This document shows positions 9,770 to 18,619 of a stretch of 64,000 bases of DNA, one piece after another. Location of the stretch: contig JADFRG010000008.1 of assembly GCA_022561385.1 (NCBI GenBank), positions 22,459-86,458 of the forward strand. The letters are read 5' to 3'. The stretch is from Chloroflexota bacterium. Lineage in GTDB: Bacteria > Chloroflexota > Anaerolineae > Anaerolineales > E44-bin32. Made by a program: the position numbers and the translations under genes. How positions within the stretch are numbered: position 1 is the stretch's first letter; every line of letters starts with the position of its first letter. The notes beneath the pieces are model-generated. The model was not told the DNA's origin and made no database searches. It worked only from the letters and a program-made list of their open reading frames with translations.

Positions 9770-11533
9770 TTAAGGACGGCTGTCGAGCCGCGCGGGTGGG
9801 GGCCGCAGATCGGCGGTACGTCCCAGCACCCGGTAGGCGGTGGTACCTTCATCCAGTTCTTCGGGCTCGAAGGTAAATTGGTGGTGGGCAGGCGCCAGAT
9901 ATTCACGGGTGCGATCGCTGATCCATAGTTCTCCATTTTCAGCACGGGTTTGAAGCTTGCGTGCGGTGGTCACCGGATCTCCATCGGAAGGGTGGCCCTC
10001 GCGGTTATTTGTGCCCTCATCCGGTTCGCCATCGGGGATAAAAGGCGCCTCGACCACCGTACCGGTATCGATTCCAACCGCCAGCCCAGAATCGCCTCGC
10101 TCTTTATAGGCCGTTCGAACGTGCTCGAGCAGCGAAAGCGCGGCGTGGGTGGCCAGTAGCGCGCTCACTTGAGGCGGCGCGCGATTAGGCGAGATCCCAA
10201 AGGTGGCGGTCAGGGCCGAGTCTTCTCCGAGACCTGCGGTTCCGCCATGTTGTTCAATAATCCGTACACTCTCAGAGAAGAGGGCGGCGTCCTCCAATGA
10301 CGACAATCTCGCGTGGAGTATCGAAACTTTTTCGGCATAACCGAGGGTCGGAGGTAGAACGGCCTCGCCGGCATACGGCTGTCGTTTGGATGGCCCAGGC
10401 AAACGCAGCTTAAACCAGGCTGGCAGGATTAAAAGCGAGCCAATGGCTACCGAGATCAAGAACGGATAACGAGGCCCAATAAGCTCCCAAATCTGGCTGC
10501 CAATCCAGGGGCCCGGGAGAGAGAATATGCCGATCGAAGTCGCGAACAGGCCGTAAGCCACACCCCGCAGGTGTCGGGGAACAACTTTCGAAATGAGCGA
10601 ACTCCCTGAAGGGGCAAACAGTCCGAAGCCGATTCCCTGCAGGGCGAAGGACAGCGTGAACCCCAGGTCGCCGGCCGAGAGCGCAAGGACCAGTCTCGAA
10701 CCGACGCCGGAGATTAGAGCCAGCGCGATGACGGCCCGTTCGCTGGTCCGGTCCACCAGCCACCCCGCCGGATAAAGCGTGAGCAGCAGAGCCAGCCCGT
10801 AAACGCCTTCCATGAATCCAATGCTCTCCAGGCTGATCCCCTGGATATCGGTCAGGTAAACAGGGATTAGATCGAACGACAGCCTCATGGCGATATCGCG
10901 AATTCCATCGATGATCAAAATCCAGGCGATAACGCCGCCCGCAATAAACAGGGACCACATTTGAGCGAAGGAGCTCCTTAGCGATTTCCACGACACCTGC
11001 TGATCGGAAGGAACCGACGAGGGAGTTGTACGCAGGAGGAAGAAGAAGATGACGGCTGCGAATGTGAAGGCAAATGCCGCGACGCCGAACATCAACTGGA
11101 AGCCTAGAGCGGCGGCCAGGAGACCACCGATTACTGGCGCGATCACGCCCGACGCGCGGTAGACCGTCTGCGAAATTCCGAACATCCTCCCCCGGGAGGG
11201 CTCCGGCGTGATGTCGGCGATAAAGGCGGCGTAAGCTGGAATGGTGAGCGAGGCGGTTATGGCCATCAGGGCCGGGGCAAGCAGCGCGGCCTCCCAGGTT
11301 GGGGCGAGCGCGTAGACGGTGAAGGTCAGCACACCGGTCACGCTCCCGATGAGGATTACTTGCAGGCGACCGACGACATCCGATAGCCAGCCGCCGAGCA
11401 GCTTGACCAGAATGGGGAAAATCATGGAAATGGTGAAGAACAGCCCTAACTGGGTGATGCTGGCGCCCAACTCGCGGATGTAGATCGGAATCAGCACCAG
11501 CGGCATGGTGATGGCGAAGTTCGTCAGCGCCAT
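9770..11533 (-). CDS. MFS transporter with C-terminal class III adenylate/guanylate-cyclase-like domain
   Basis: N-terminal multi-TM MFS (GGWLSDVVGRLQVILIG; AGWLVDRTSERAVIAL). C-terminal about 200 aa with cyclase-like layout VSILHARLSSLED...IIEQHGGTAGLGEDSALTATFG...LAVGIDTGTVV...GDPVTTARKLQTRAENGELWISDRTREYL. Confidence 0.82.
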   Translation of the reverse strand: MALTNFAITMPLVLIPIYIRELGASITQLGLFFTISMIFPILVKLLGGWLSDVVGRLQVILIGSVTGVLTFTVYALAPTWEAALLAPALMAITASLTIPAYAAFIADITPEPSRGRMFGISQTVYRASGVIAPVIGGLLAAALGFQLMFGVAAFAFTFAAVIFFFLLRTTPSSVPSDQQVSWKSLRSSFAQMWSLFIAGGVIAWILIIDGIRDIAMRLSFDLIPVYLTDIQGISLESIGFMEGVYGLALLLTLYPAGWLVDRTSERAVIALALISGVGSRLVLALSAGDLGFTLSFALQGIGFGLFAPSGSSLISKVVPRHLRGVAYGLFATSIGIFSLPGPWIGSQIWELIGPRYPFLISVAIGSLLILPAWFKLRLPGPSKRQPYAGEAVLPPTLGYAEKVSILHARLSSLEDAALFSESVRIIEQHGGTAGLGEDSALTATFGISPNRAPPQVSALLATHAALSLLEHVRTAYKERGDSGLAVGIDTGTVVEAPFIPDGEPDEGTNNREGHPSDGDPVTTARKLQTRAENGELWISDRTREYLAPAHHQFTFEPEELDEGTTAYRVLGRTADLRPPPARLDSRP

Positions 11534-11669
11534 GCCGATGAGAAAAATGAGCGTGCGTCGGTCGATTGTCAGCCGGTCTGGGATATCCCCACCCCCTGAT
11601 AGGAATTAAATGGGGTCGCCGATCTCAGCAAACTTGTGCACCCGCTATGGGGTGCAAGAATGTGGCCGT

Positions 11670-12281
11670 TCAGCCAGTGACGAGCTGATCCACCTCCGCG
11701 ATCGCTTGAACGCGGCTGCGGAATAGAATTGCGTGCATTCCTAGTTCCCGGGCTGCGGCGATGTTGCTTTCAAAGTCATCAACAAAAACTGCACAGTCTG
11801 CCGGCACCTTCAACCTCTCGAGCGCGAGTTCGTATATGGCGGGATCCGGTTTCGCGAGACCGACCTCGGCCGAGATAACCAGGTCATCAAAGGCGTCATC
11901 GACGTGAAAATGATGTACCAGCAGCTCTCGAAGCTCGAGCCAGGCGTTCGATATGAGTCCGGTTTGAAATTGGGGTCTCAATTCTCGGATGTAGCTTACC
12001 AATTTTTGGTCGAGGTCATCGCCCTGCCAGAAGTCCCGGGTCAGCTGTTGCCCTTCCTCTCGACTCAGATCTAGCTCCTGGCGGACCCATTCCCAAACCT
12101 GTTCCGCGTTGACTTCCCCCAAGGCCGCCTTGTGACCCATTTCTCCAGCGAAGATAAACCGATCGAGCTGCCGGGGCTCCATACCCAAGCGTTGCTCCCA
12201 ATGTTCGCGCCTGGTTCTATCTTCCGTCCGCACGATCACGCCGCCCAGGTCCCAGAAGATGGCTTGAATCTCAGGCATCAA
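11670..12281 (-). CDS. HAD superfamily hydrolase (subfamily IA)
   Basis: IFWDLGGVIV, TGLISNAWLELRELL, GLAKPDPAIYELALERL, VFVDDFESNIAAARELGMHAILF. Confidence 0.93.
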   Translation of the reverse strand: MMPEIQAIFWDLGGVIVRTEDRTRREHWEQRLGMEPRQLDRFIFAGEMGHKAALGEVNAEQVWEWVRQELDLSREEGQQLTRDFWQGDDLDQKLVSYIRELRPQFQTGLISNAWLELRELLVHHFHVDDAFDDLVISAEVGLAKPDPAIYELALERLKVPADCAVFVDDFESNIAAARELGMHAILFRSRVQAIAEVDQLVTG

Positions 12282-12344
12282 TCTCGCTCGGTTGAAGTGT
12301 ATCCGAGGGGACTAAAACACAACTAATGTTTGTGAGCAGGGGGC

Positions 12345-13370
12345 TCATTTGGGGTCTGAGAGGGTCATCCATTCTTTGCCCGGCCTGAGCTCCTTTGCGT
12401 AAATATCATAGCGAAGGGTTATTTTCATACCAGCCTTCTCGTATAGTCGGATGGCGCCGGTGGGATTCCGTCCATCGACCCCCAAGCCAACTTTGAGCGT
12501 GCCGCGTCGCCGGAATTCCGCTAACGCATGCAGCAGAAGTGCCTGGGCGAGCCCCTGCCGGCGCCACGGCCGGCGAACGCTGAGGGTGCGGATCCAACCC
12601 ATTTCGAGATCATGGTCGGCTTGCGGCCGGGCGCGCGCGAGGCCTGCGATCTGATCACCGTCCCAGGCGATAAACCACAACCCGGGATCGTATGCAGTAC
12701 CGTGAAAACTGGAGTGCGACCAGCGCTTAAACCCCACTTCGAATGACTCTGGCACGTGCCCCCAGTGATCCTCGAACGCCTCATCCTCGGCACGGTAGAC
12801 CGCCTCCGCGTCCCGCCGGCGATCAAACGGCCTGAGTTGGATTCCATCCGGCCATTTGGGGGAGTCGGTCGGCTCCTGAAAATCGATCGTCATACGCCAA
12901 AAAAAACGGTCCGCCCGATAACCTCGATCGGTGAGCAAATGCTCGGACGGTTTGTGGCCGTGAAATACCCCCACCCGCATGACAACCCGTGCCTCGGGAG
13001 GAACGCGGGGGATGACCTGCGCGGCGCGCCGCTCGGCCCACGCCACCAAATAACTGCCGATGCCGAGCCCTTCATGGTCAGGATCGACCTGGCCGACCAC
13101 CCAGGGATCCACTGGAATCTCGGAGGTATCCCAAACCTCACTCGTTCCGACGAGATCGCCCCGCGCGTCCTCGACCAGTCGGACGCTCAAACGGGGATCG
13201 AAACCCGGCTCCTCCCACTTGGCGCGGGCTCGGTCGAGATTCGTCTCATCGCTGCCAATCACCGAGTTGGCAAAGGCATTCGCGAACTCGACCACCCGCT
13301 CCAGATCGGTGATGGTCGCCAATCGCGATGAAAATCCATCTGGCAAATTGTCTACGGGAGCCACGATCAT
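12345..13370 (-). CDS. GNAT-family N-acetyltransferase, probable tandem GNAT domains
   Basis: C-terminal IRTLSVRRPWRRQGLAQALLLHALAEFRRRGTLKVGLGVDGRNPTGAIRLYEKAGM. N-terminal half contains VDPDHEGLGIGSYLVAWAERRA. Confidence 0.9.
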   Translation of the reverse strand: MIVAPVDNLPDGFSSRLATITDLERVVEFANAFANSVIGSDETNLDRARAKWEEPGFDPRLSVRLVEDARGDLVGTSEVWDTSEIPVDPWVVGQVDPDHEGLGIGSYLVAWAERRAAQVIPRVPPEARVVMRVGVFHGHKPSEHLLTDRGYRADRFFWRMTIDFQEPTDSPKWPDGIQLRPFDRRRDAEAVYRAEDEAFEDHWGHVPESFEVGFKRWSHSSFHGTAYDPGLWFIAWDGDQIAGLARARPQADHDLEMGWIRTLSVRRPWRRQGLAQALLLHALAEFRRRGTLKVGLGVDGRNPTGAIRLYEKAGMKITLRYDIYAKELRPGKEWMTLSDPK

Positions 13371-13483
13371 GCTTCAAGTGCACACAATAGTTGGTCTATC
13401 GTTCGAAATTGTGGAAACGAGACCGTCATAGAGCGGAATATCCGTGTTGACGGATCCACGAGAGAATTTATGGGCTCCGTCGG

Positions 13484-14515
13484 TTATCCCGGTCTCACTG
13501 CGTTGAGCAAGTCGGCCAGCATGCCATAGGCCGTCGTGGACGGACCCGGATCCGCGCCCACAATCGTGAGGTCGCCGAGAACATCGCTCGTGAACGTGAT
13601 CGAGGACGAGGTCCCTCGCAGCTGATAAAGCGGGTCCTCAGGTCCGACGCGTTCGGGACGCACTCTTCCTCGCACCTTGCCATTCTCGCGCCAGCCGCTG
13701 CAGACCAGCTTCCAGCGCTGCCCGTCTCGAGCGGCCTCTATAATCTGTTCCGCATCCAACTTGCCGATTCCCTCGCGTTCCACATCCTGGATATCCAGCG
13801 GATCGTCCATCAGCACGGTGGCTAATGCGGCCACTTTGATAGCCGCGTCCCACCCGTCGATGTCCCCTGAGGGATCGGTCTCAGCTATGCCGATGGCTTG
13901 CGCTTTCTTCAAGGCAACCTCGAACGAATTCCCGGCCTCCATTTCAGACAGTAGGAAGTTTGTAGTCGAATTAAGCACCCCCCGAAAGGAAGTCAGCTGG
14001 GCACCCGGCATACACTCGCGCCAGGTCGAAAATATCGGTGCGCCATCCATCACCGTAGCTTCAAAAAGAAAGCGGCTGCCGTTAACTCGAGCGAGCTCAG
14101 ACAGCGCCCGGTATCCGTGCACGACGGGACCCTTATTGGATGTGATCGCGTGTATGCCGCGTCGCAGCACGGTCTCAAGGTATCCGATCGCGGGTTGGCC
14201 GTTCTGGTAGTCGACTGGAATGCTTTCAAGGACCGCCTCGGCCTCAATGCCCTCCAGCAGCCGCAGGATGTCGCTGGTGGCTGCGCCCTCGGTCAGCTCG
14301 GCCAGGTTTCCCCCCTCCTCCTGAATCTTGAGCGCAAGCGTGAGATCTAATCCCCTATCGTCCTTGGCCACTCCATGCCGGCCGGTGGCTATTGCGACGA
14401 CGCTCAGATCCAGCCCGTAACGTTCTTCAACCTCTGCGTGTTTTGCGCCGATCAGGCGCGCAAGCGCGCGGCCCACGTTTCCAAATCCAAGCAGAACCAA
14501 CCGCACTGTCATCAC
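13484..14515 (-). CDS. Homoserine dehydrogenase
   Basis: LVLLGFGNVGRALARLI, TSNKGPVV, FEATVMDGAPIF, GVLNSTTNFLLSEME, ETDPSGDIDGWDAAIKVAALA. Confidence 0.92.
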   Translation of the reverse strand: MMTVRLVLLGFGNVGRALARLIGAKHAEVEERYGLDLSVVAIATGRHGVAKDDRGLDLTLALKIQEEGGNLAELTEGAATSDILRLLEGIEAEAVLESIPVDYQNGQPAIGYLETVLRRGIHAITSNKGPVVHGYRALSELARVNGSRFLFEATVMDGAPIFSTWRECMPGAQLTSFRGVLNSTTNFLLSEMEAGNSFEVALKKAQAIGIAETDPSGDIDGWDAAIKVAALATVLMDDPLDIQDVEREGIGKLDAEQIIEAARDGQRWKLVCSGWRENGKVRGRVRPERVGPEDPLYQLRGTSSSITFTSDVLGDLTIVGADPGPSTTAYGMLADLLNAVRPG

Positions 14516-14630
14516 TGAAGTTTAGCCCCCGCCACGCGGGTATAACGAACGGCGAATGCTCTCTCCTCTCAGGCGTTCAATCCTGCGCTAGCGCGCACGC
14601 GTCCGCGATGGGTGGGTGACCCAGTGGACA

Positions 14631-15353
14631 TCAAACCAGCGGCCACGGGTAATTTTGCCGCGGCCCCGGCTCGGGAAACTGCCTATCGCTGAGAAGGTTG
14701 AATATCCGATCCCTCAGGGCCTTGATTTCGGTGGATGAGAGCAACCGCGCAAGATCCGGTCGCAAGGACGACCCTCGATCTTCGAGCTTGGGCGCGAGAC
14801 GCTCTAGGTCCTCGAGCAAGGCGGTCGGAATGGCTTCGCCGGCAAAATCCCAGATCACCGTCCGAAGTTTGTACTGCTCATGAAAACAGATGCCGTGATC
14901 GATCAATTGAATGCGACCATCGGGCATAAGAATCACATGCCCGGCCTTACGATCGGCATTATTAATCAGCAGGTCATAAAGTGCAGCCGGCCGCAACAGC
15001 TGTTTCTCATCTTCCGAGAGGGTGAAGTAACTGCTCGCCGGATCCAAATTTAAGTAAAGCTGGAGCGATCCGCCCCCGGCCGGGCCGTCCTCGCGGGAGA
15101 CTGTGGGGGGAACCAGGTCCCAACCCAGGGCCTGGCTGGTCAAAAAGGCCGCCACCTCACGAAGCGCAAGCGTGTCGCTTGGAAAGTCCCACAGCGGCCG
15201 CACACCTTTAGAAGGTTTGTACACGGCCAACAGCGGCCCGTTGGCGGTCACTACGTCGACCAGGAATGTGTGGTTGGATCCCCAGTCAAACTGCCCTCGG
15301 AGACTGATCTCACCTGTGTTGAGGGAATGCAAAACGGAAGGGATGGAACCCAT
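14631..15353 (-). CDS. SCO1664-family protein (distant PI3/4-kinase-like)
   Basis: Start refined to ATG at 15353 (MGSIPSVLHSLNTGEISLRGQFDWGSNHTFLVDV). Kinase-like motifs LLAVYKPSKGVRPLWDFPSDTLALREVAAF, LYDLLINNADRKAGHVIL, IQLIDHGICFHEQYKLRTVIWDFAGE. Confidence 0.85.
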   Translation of the reverse strand: MGSIPSVLHSLNTGEISLRGQFDWGSNHTFLVDVVTANGPLLAVYKPSKGVRPLWDFPSDTLALREVAAFLTSQALGWDLVPPTVSREDGPAGGGSLQLYLNLDPASSYFTLSEDEKQLLRPAALYDLLINNADRKAGHVILMPDGRIQLIDHGICFHEQYKLRTVIWDFAGEAIPTALLEDLERLAPKLEDRGSSLRPDLARLLSSTEIKALRDRIFNLLSDRQFPEPGPRQNYPWPLV

Positions 15354-15366
15354 ATCGGAAGGGAAA

Positions 15367-15876
15367 TTAAATCTTGTGCCCGTTGCTCTTGGGGCAGAAG
15401 TGACCTTCGGGATCCTTTGGCTCGCCGCAATTGCCGCAGATCGGCCGACCTTGACTTGCGACTTCAATTCCCCATAAACACATGGCTCGCAGCTGTGATC
15501 GTGTACACCAAAAGCGCACAACTTCCGAACCCTGGCCTTCCGAATCGAGCTGACGCGCCACGAGCACCAGCCGGTCACTCTCCTCATCGTAACTCAAACC
15601 GATCTGACCGACCCGAAAAATCGGATCCAGAGGCTGCTCCAGCTCCATCTCGTCCTGGTTGTAGTCGGCAGAGGCTTCCGGTAGATCCGGCAATCGATCA
15701 CTGAGTTCGTCAAGGAATTCCTCCAGCCCAACTGCGAGCGATTGCACCTGATGCTTTTCAATGATAAGGGTCACAAGCTCGCGATCTTTGCGGGCCTGAA
15801 GGTAAAAGACGCGCTTTCCGGGAGGGCCGACGGCCCCGGTTGTGATGCGACTGACTGGATTTAGCTCTAATTCCAT
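15367..15876 (-). CDS. DUF3090 family protein with C-terminal Zn-ribbon-like CxxC..C motif
   Basis: RVFYLQARKDRELVTLIIEKHQVQSLAVGLEEFLDEL ... TRSQLRAMCLWGIEVASQGRPICGNCGEPKDPEGHFCPKSNGH. Confidence 0.85.
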   Translation of the reverse strand: MELELNPVSRITTGAVGPPGKRVFYLQARKDRELVTLIIEKHQVQSLAVGLEEFLDELSDRLPDLPEASADYNQDEMELEQPLDPIFRVGQIGLSYDEESDRLVLVARQLDSEGQGSEVVRFWCTRSQLRAMCLWGIEVASQGRPICGNCGEPKDPEGHFCPKSNGHKI

Positions 15877-15894
15877 GCTGAGGTTTGAACCGTG

Positions 15895-16500
15895 CTACGG
15901 GGGCGATAATTGAAGTATAACATTCAGCTGAATGAGCCTGGCAAACCCGTCTTCTATCGACAATTCAGAGATCGAGGCCGGTTCAACATGGAGCCGCTGA
16001 AACAAATCTAAGGGTAAGCCGATGTAATATCCGATGGCCAACTTGATCGGATCGGCGTGAGAGACGCAGGCGATGGCACCGGAGTGTTCCGAACGGAGGC
16101 CCTCCAGGGTCTCGACGATTCGTGACTGCGCCTCCAGAAACGATTCACCATCCGGAAAACGTGCCAGAGAGGGTGCGCGTTGGATAATTGGCCACAGCTT
16201 CCGCCGGCGCGCGGCTCGCAAACTCAAGCCCTCCCAGCGGCCGATCCTCAACTCGCCCAGACCACTCAGGATGCGGACATCTAATCCCTGGAGGGAGGCG
16301 ATCTCTTCGGCGGTTTCAGTAGCTCGCTCTAAGGGGCTCGAGTAAACCGCTTGAAGCTTTACCCGCCGAAGCATTTCGGCCGTCCTAACTGCTTGCTCTC
16401 TTCCCGCCGCGTTCAGGTGTACGCCCGGCAGCCATCCTGCCAACTTTCCCTGCTCGACGTAATCATTCAGGCCATGTCTGACGAGGTATATGGCGGTCAT
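15895..16500 (-). CDS. Histidine phosphatase / probable phosphomutase, MSMEG_4193-like
   Basis: YLVRHGLNDYVEQGKLAGWLPGVHLNAAGREQA (RHG motif), VYSSPLERATETAEEIA, ACVSHADPIKLAIGYYIGLPLDLFQRLHVEPASISEL. Confidence 0.88.
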   Translation of the reverse strand: MTAIYLVRHGLNDYVEQGKLAGWLPGVHLNAAGREQAVRTAEMLRRVKLQAVYSSPLERATETAEEIASLQGLDVRILSGLGELRIGRWEGLSLRAARRRKLWPIIQRAPSLARFPDGESFLEAQSRIVETLEGLRSEHSGAIACVSHADPIKLAIGYYIGLPLDLFQRLHVEPASISELSIEDGFARLIQLNVILQLSPP

Positions 16501-17948
16501 GCAGTATCGCGAGCCAGCGTGTGGCGCCGTTTGAGGCTTTGAATCTCGGCTTCAGGGAGATCAGGGACCTCAATGAAGTCCTCCAGCTCAAGCGCCTGGC
16601 GTTGGGCGCGCCTCCACCGATCGAGCCGATCGGCCACCTCCCGCTCGTACCCTAGACCGGAGGGGTTATAAAAATAAGTCCCGAGCAGTTTATCGGGTAA
16701 GTAGCCCTGGCCGACAAAGTGTTCGGCATGGTCGTGGGGATAGTTGTACTCGCTCCCGTGGCCCAAAGCAGCCGCATCCCGGTTTGGGTCCTTCAGATGT
16801 TCGGGAACTTCAACCGCCCCCTGTTCTTCAATCGACTTATAGGCCTTGAAGTAGGCGCCCGCGGAGTTGGATTTTGGTGCGGTAGACAAATAAAGCGTGG
16901 CCTCCACAAGCGGGTAGATCCCTTCGGGCAGGCCGACGAATTGGAAGGCCTGCATGGCGGCAGAGGCCACCACCAGGCCCATGGGATCCGCAAGTCCAAT
17001 GTCTTCCGAGGCCAGGATCAACAACCTTCTGAGGATGAAGCGCGGATCCTCCCCGGCGTAGATCATTTTGGCGAGCCAAAACAAGGCCGCGTCTGGATCC
17101 GAACCCCTTATCGACTTGATGTAGGCTGAGACGGTGTCGTAGTGTGCGTCACCATCTTTGTCATAAAGCACGGCCCGCCGCTGAATCGATTCCTGGGCGA
17201 TTTCGAGCGTGATGTGGATCTTGTCCCCCTCGTTCGCCGGCGTGGAATCAACCGCCAACTCCAGCGCATTGAGCGCATTTCGGGCGTCCCCGCCAGCCAC
17301 ACGTACCAGGTGAGCCAGGGCCTCCGGCTCGATAAACACACTCCTTGTGCCGTAGCCGCGCTGTTCATCCGTCAGGGCCGACCGAATAATGCGAATGACC
17401 TCCTCGTCCTGTAACGGTCGCAGCTGAAACACGCGGGAACGCGAAACCAGCGCGCCGATGACCTCGAAATAGGGATTCTCCGTCGTGGCCCCGATGAGAG
17501 TGATCAGGCCTTGTTCGACGTGGGGAAGAAGGGCGTCCTGCTGGGCCTTGTTCCACCGGTGCACCTCGTCCACGAAAAGAATCGTCCTTTGGCCGTGGTA
17601 CTTGCGGCGCTCCCGGGCCGCGTCGATGACCTTACGGAGCTCGGGCTTTCCCGCCAGTACGGCGGACATGCTCTCGAATGCCGAGGTTGTGGTGTTGGCA
17701 ACAATCATTGCCAGGGTTGTCTTACCCGTACCTGGAGGTCCCCACAAAATGATGGAGGAGAACAACCGGTCGCTCTCGATCGCTCTGCGGAGCAACCGAC
17801 CTTCGCCGACGATGTGCTCCTGGCCCTCGAACTCGTCCAGGGTATTAGGCCGCATGCGGGCCGCAAGAGGCGCCTCCGACGTAAAACGCTCGTTTAAGGC
17901 ATGGTCAAACAGGTCCGGGGAGCGCATGTCGCGCATTGTACCAGTCAC
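16497..17948 (-). CDS. rarA: Replication-associated recombination protein A
   Basis: LAARMRPNTLDEFEGQEHIVG, GPPGTGKTTLA, TILFVDEVHRWNKAQQDALLP, LIGATTENPYFEVIGALVSRSRVF, AGGDARNALNALELA. Confidence 0.95.
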   Translation of the reverse strand: MTGTMRDMRSPDLFDHALNERFTSEAPLAARMRPNTLDEFEGQEHIVGEGRLLRRAIESDRLFSSIILWGPPGTGKTTLAMIVANTTTSAFESMSAVLAGKPELRKVIDAARERRKYHGQRTILFVDEVHRWNKAQQDALLPHVEQGLITLIGATTENPYFEVIGALVSRSRVFQLRPLQDEEVIRIIRSALTDEQRGYGTRSVFIEPEALAHLVRVAGGDARNALNALELAVDSTPANEGDKIHITLEIAQESIQRRAVLYDKDGDAHYDTVSAYIKSIRGSDPDAALFWLAKMIYAGEDPRFILRRLLILASEDIGLADPMGLVVASAAMQAFQFVGLPEGIYPLVEATLYLSTAPKSNSAGAYFKAYKSIEEQGAVEVPEHLKDPNRDAAALGHGSEYNYPHDHAEHFVGQGYLPDKLLGTYFYNPSGLGYEREVADRLDRWRRAQRQALELEDFIEVPDLPEAEIQSLKRRHTLARDTA

Positions 17949-17968
17949 TATGATAAGATGGCCGCGTT

Positions 17969-18619
17969 TTGCAGGAAGACGGAATTTTATTGGCCTCTGC
18001 TTCGCCGCGCAGGCTGGAACTGATCGCGCTCATGGGCTGGAGGGTGAGAGTATCCGCTGCGGAGGTAGATGAGAGCCGGCGTCCGGGAGAGGGTCCGCGG
18101 GCCATGACCCGGCGGCTAGCCTTAGCCAAGGCGGTGGCGGCGGGCGGCATTTCGGGCCTGATTCTCGGAGCGGATACCGTCGTGGTTGACGGAGACCGGC
18201 TGCTCGGTAAGCCTGAAAACCTGGAGGATGCCAGGCGGATGCTTGAGGACCTGAGGGGTCGAAGCCATCGGGTGGTCACCAGCATCGCGCTGCTCGATCT
18301 GGATGCGGGCACGCAAGTCGTCGATACCTGCGAAAGCCGCGTCCCGATGAGGGAATTTGACGACGCCGATCTTGAGAACTACCTGGCCAGCGGCAATCCG
18401 CTTGACAAGGCGGGGTCCTATGCCATTCAGGATAGGGATTTTATGCCGGTTGATGTCGGTGGAATGCAAGAATGTTTCGCGAACGTAATGGGGTTGCCAC
18501 TTTGCCACGTCGTGAGAAATCTGCCCGAGGCGCCCCCGGTCGACGTACCGGCCGCGTGCCAGGCGCATACTGGCTATCAATGTCCGATTTACCGGGAAGT
18601 TCTCGAGGGAAAATGGTGA
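17969..18619 (+). CDS. maf: Maf-like nucleotide pyrophosphatase
   Basis: ILLASASPRRLELIALMGW, GADTVVVDGDRLLGKPENLEDARRML, GSYAIQDRD. Confidence 0.93.
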   Translation: MQEDGILLASASPRRLELIALMGWRVRVSAAEVDESRRPGEGPRAMTRRLALAKAVAAGGISGLILGADTVVVDGDRLLGKPENLEDARRMLEDLRGRSHRVVTSIALLDLDAGTQVVDTCESRVPMREFDDADLENYLASGNPLDKAGSYAIQDRDFMPVDVGGMQECFANVMGLPLCHVVRNLPEAPPVDVPAACQAHTGYQCPIYREVLEGKW

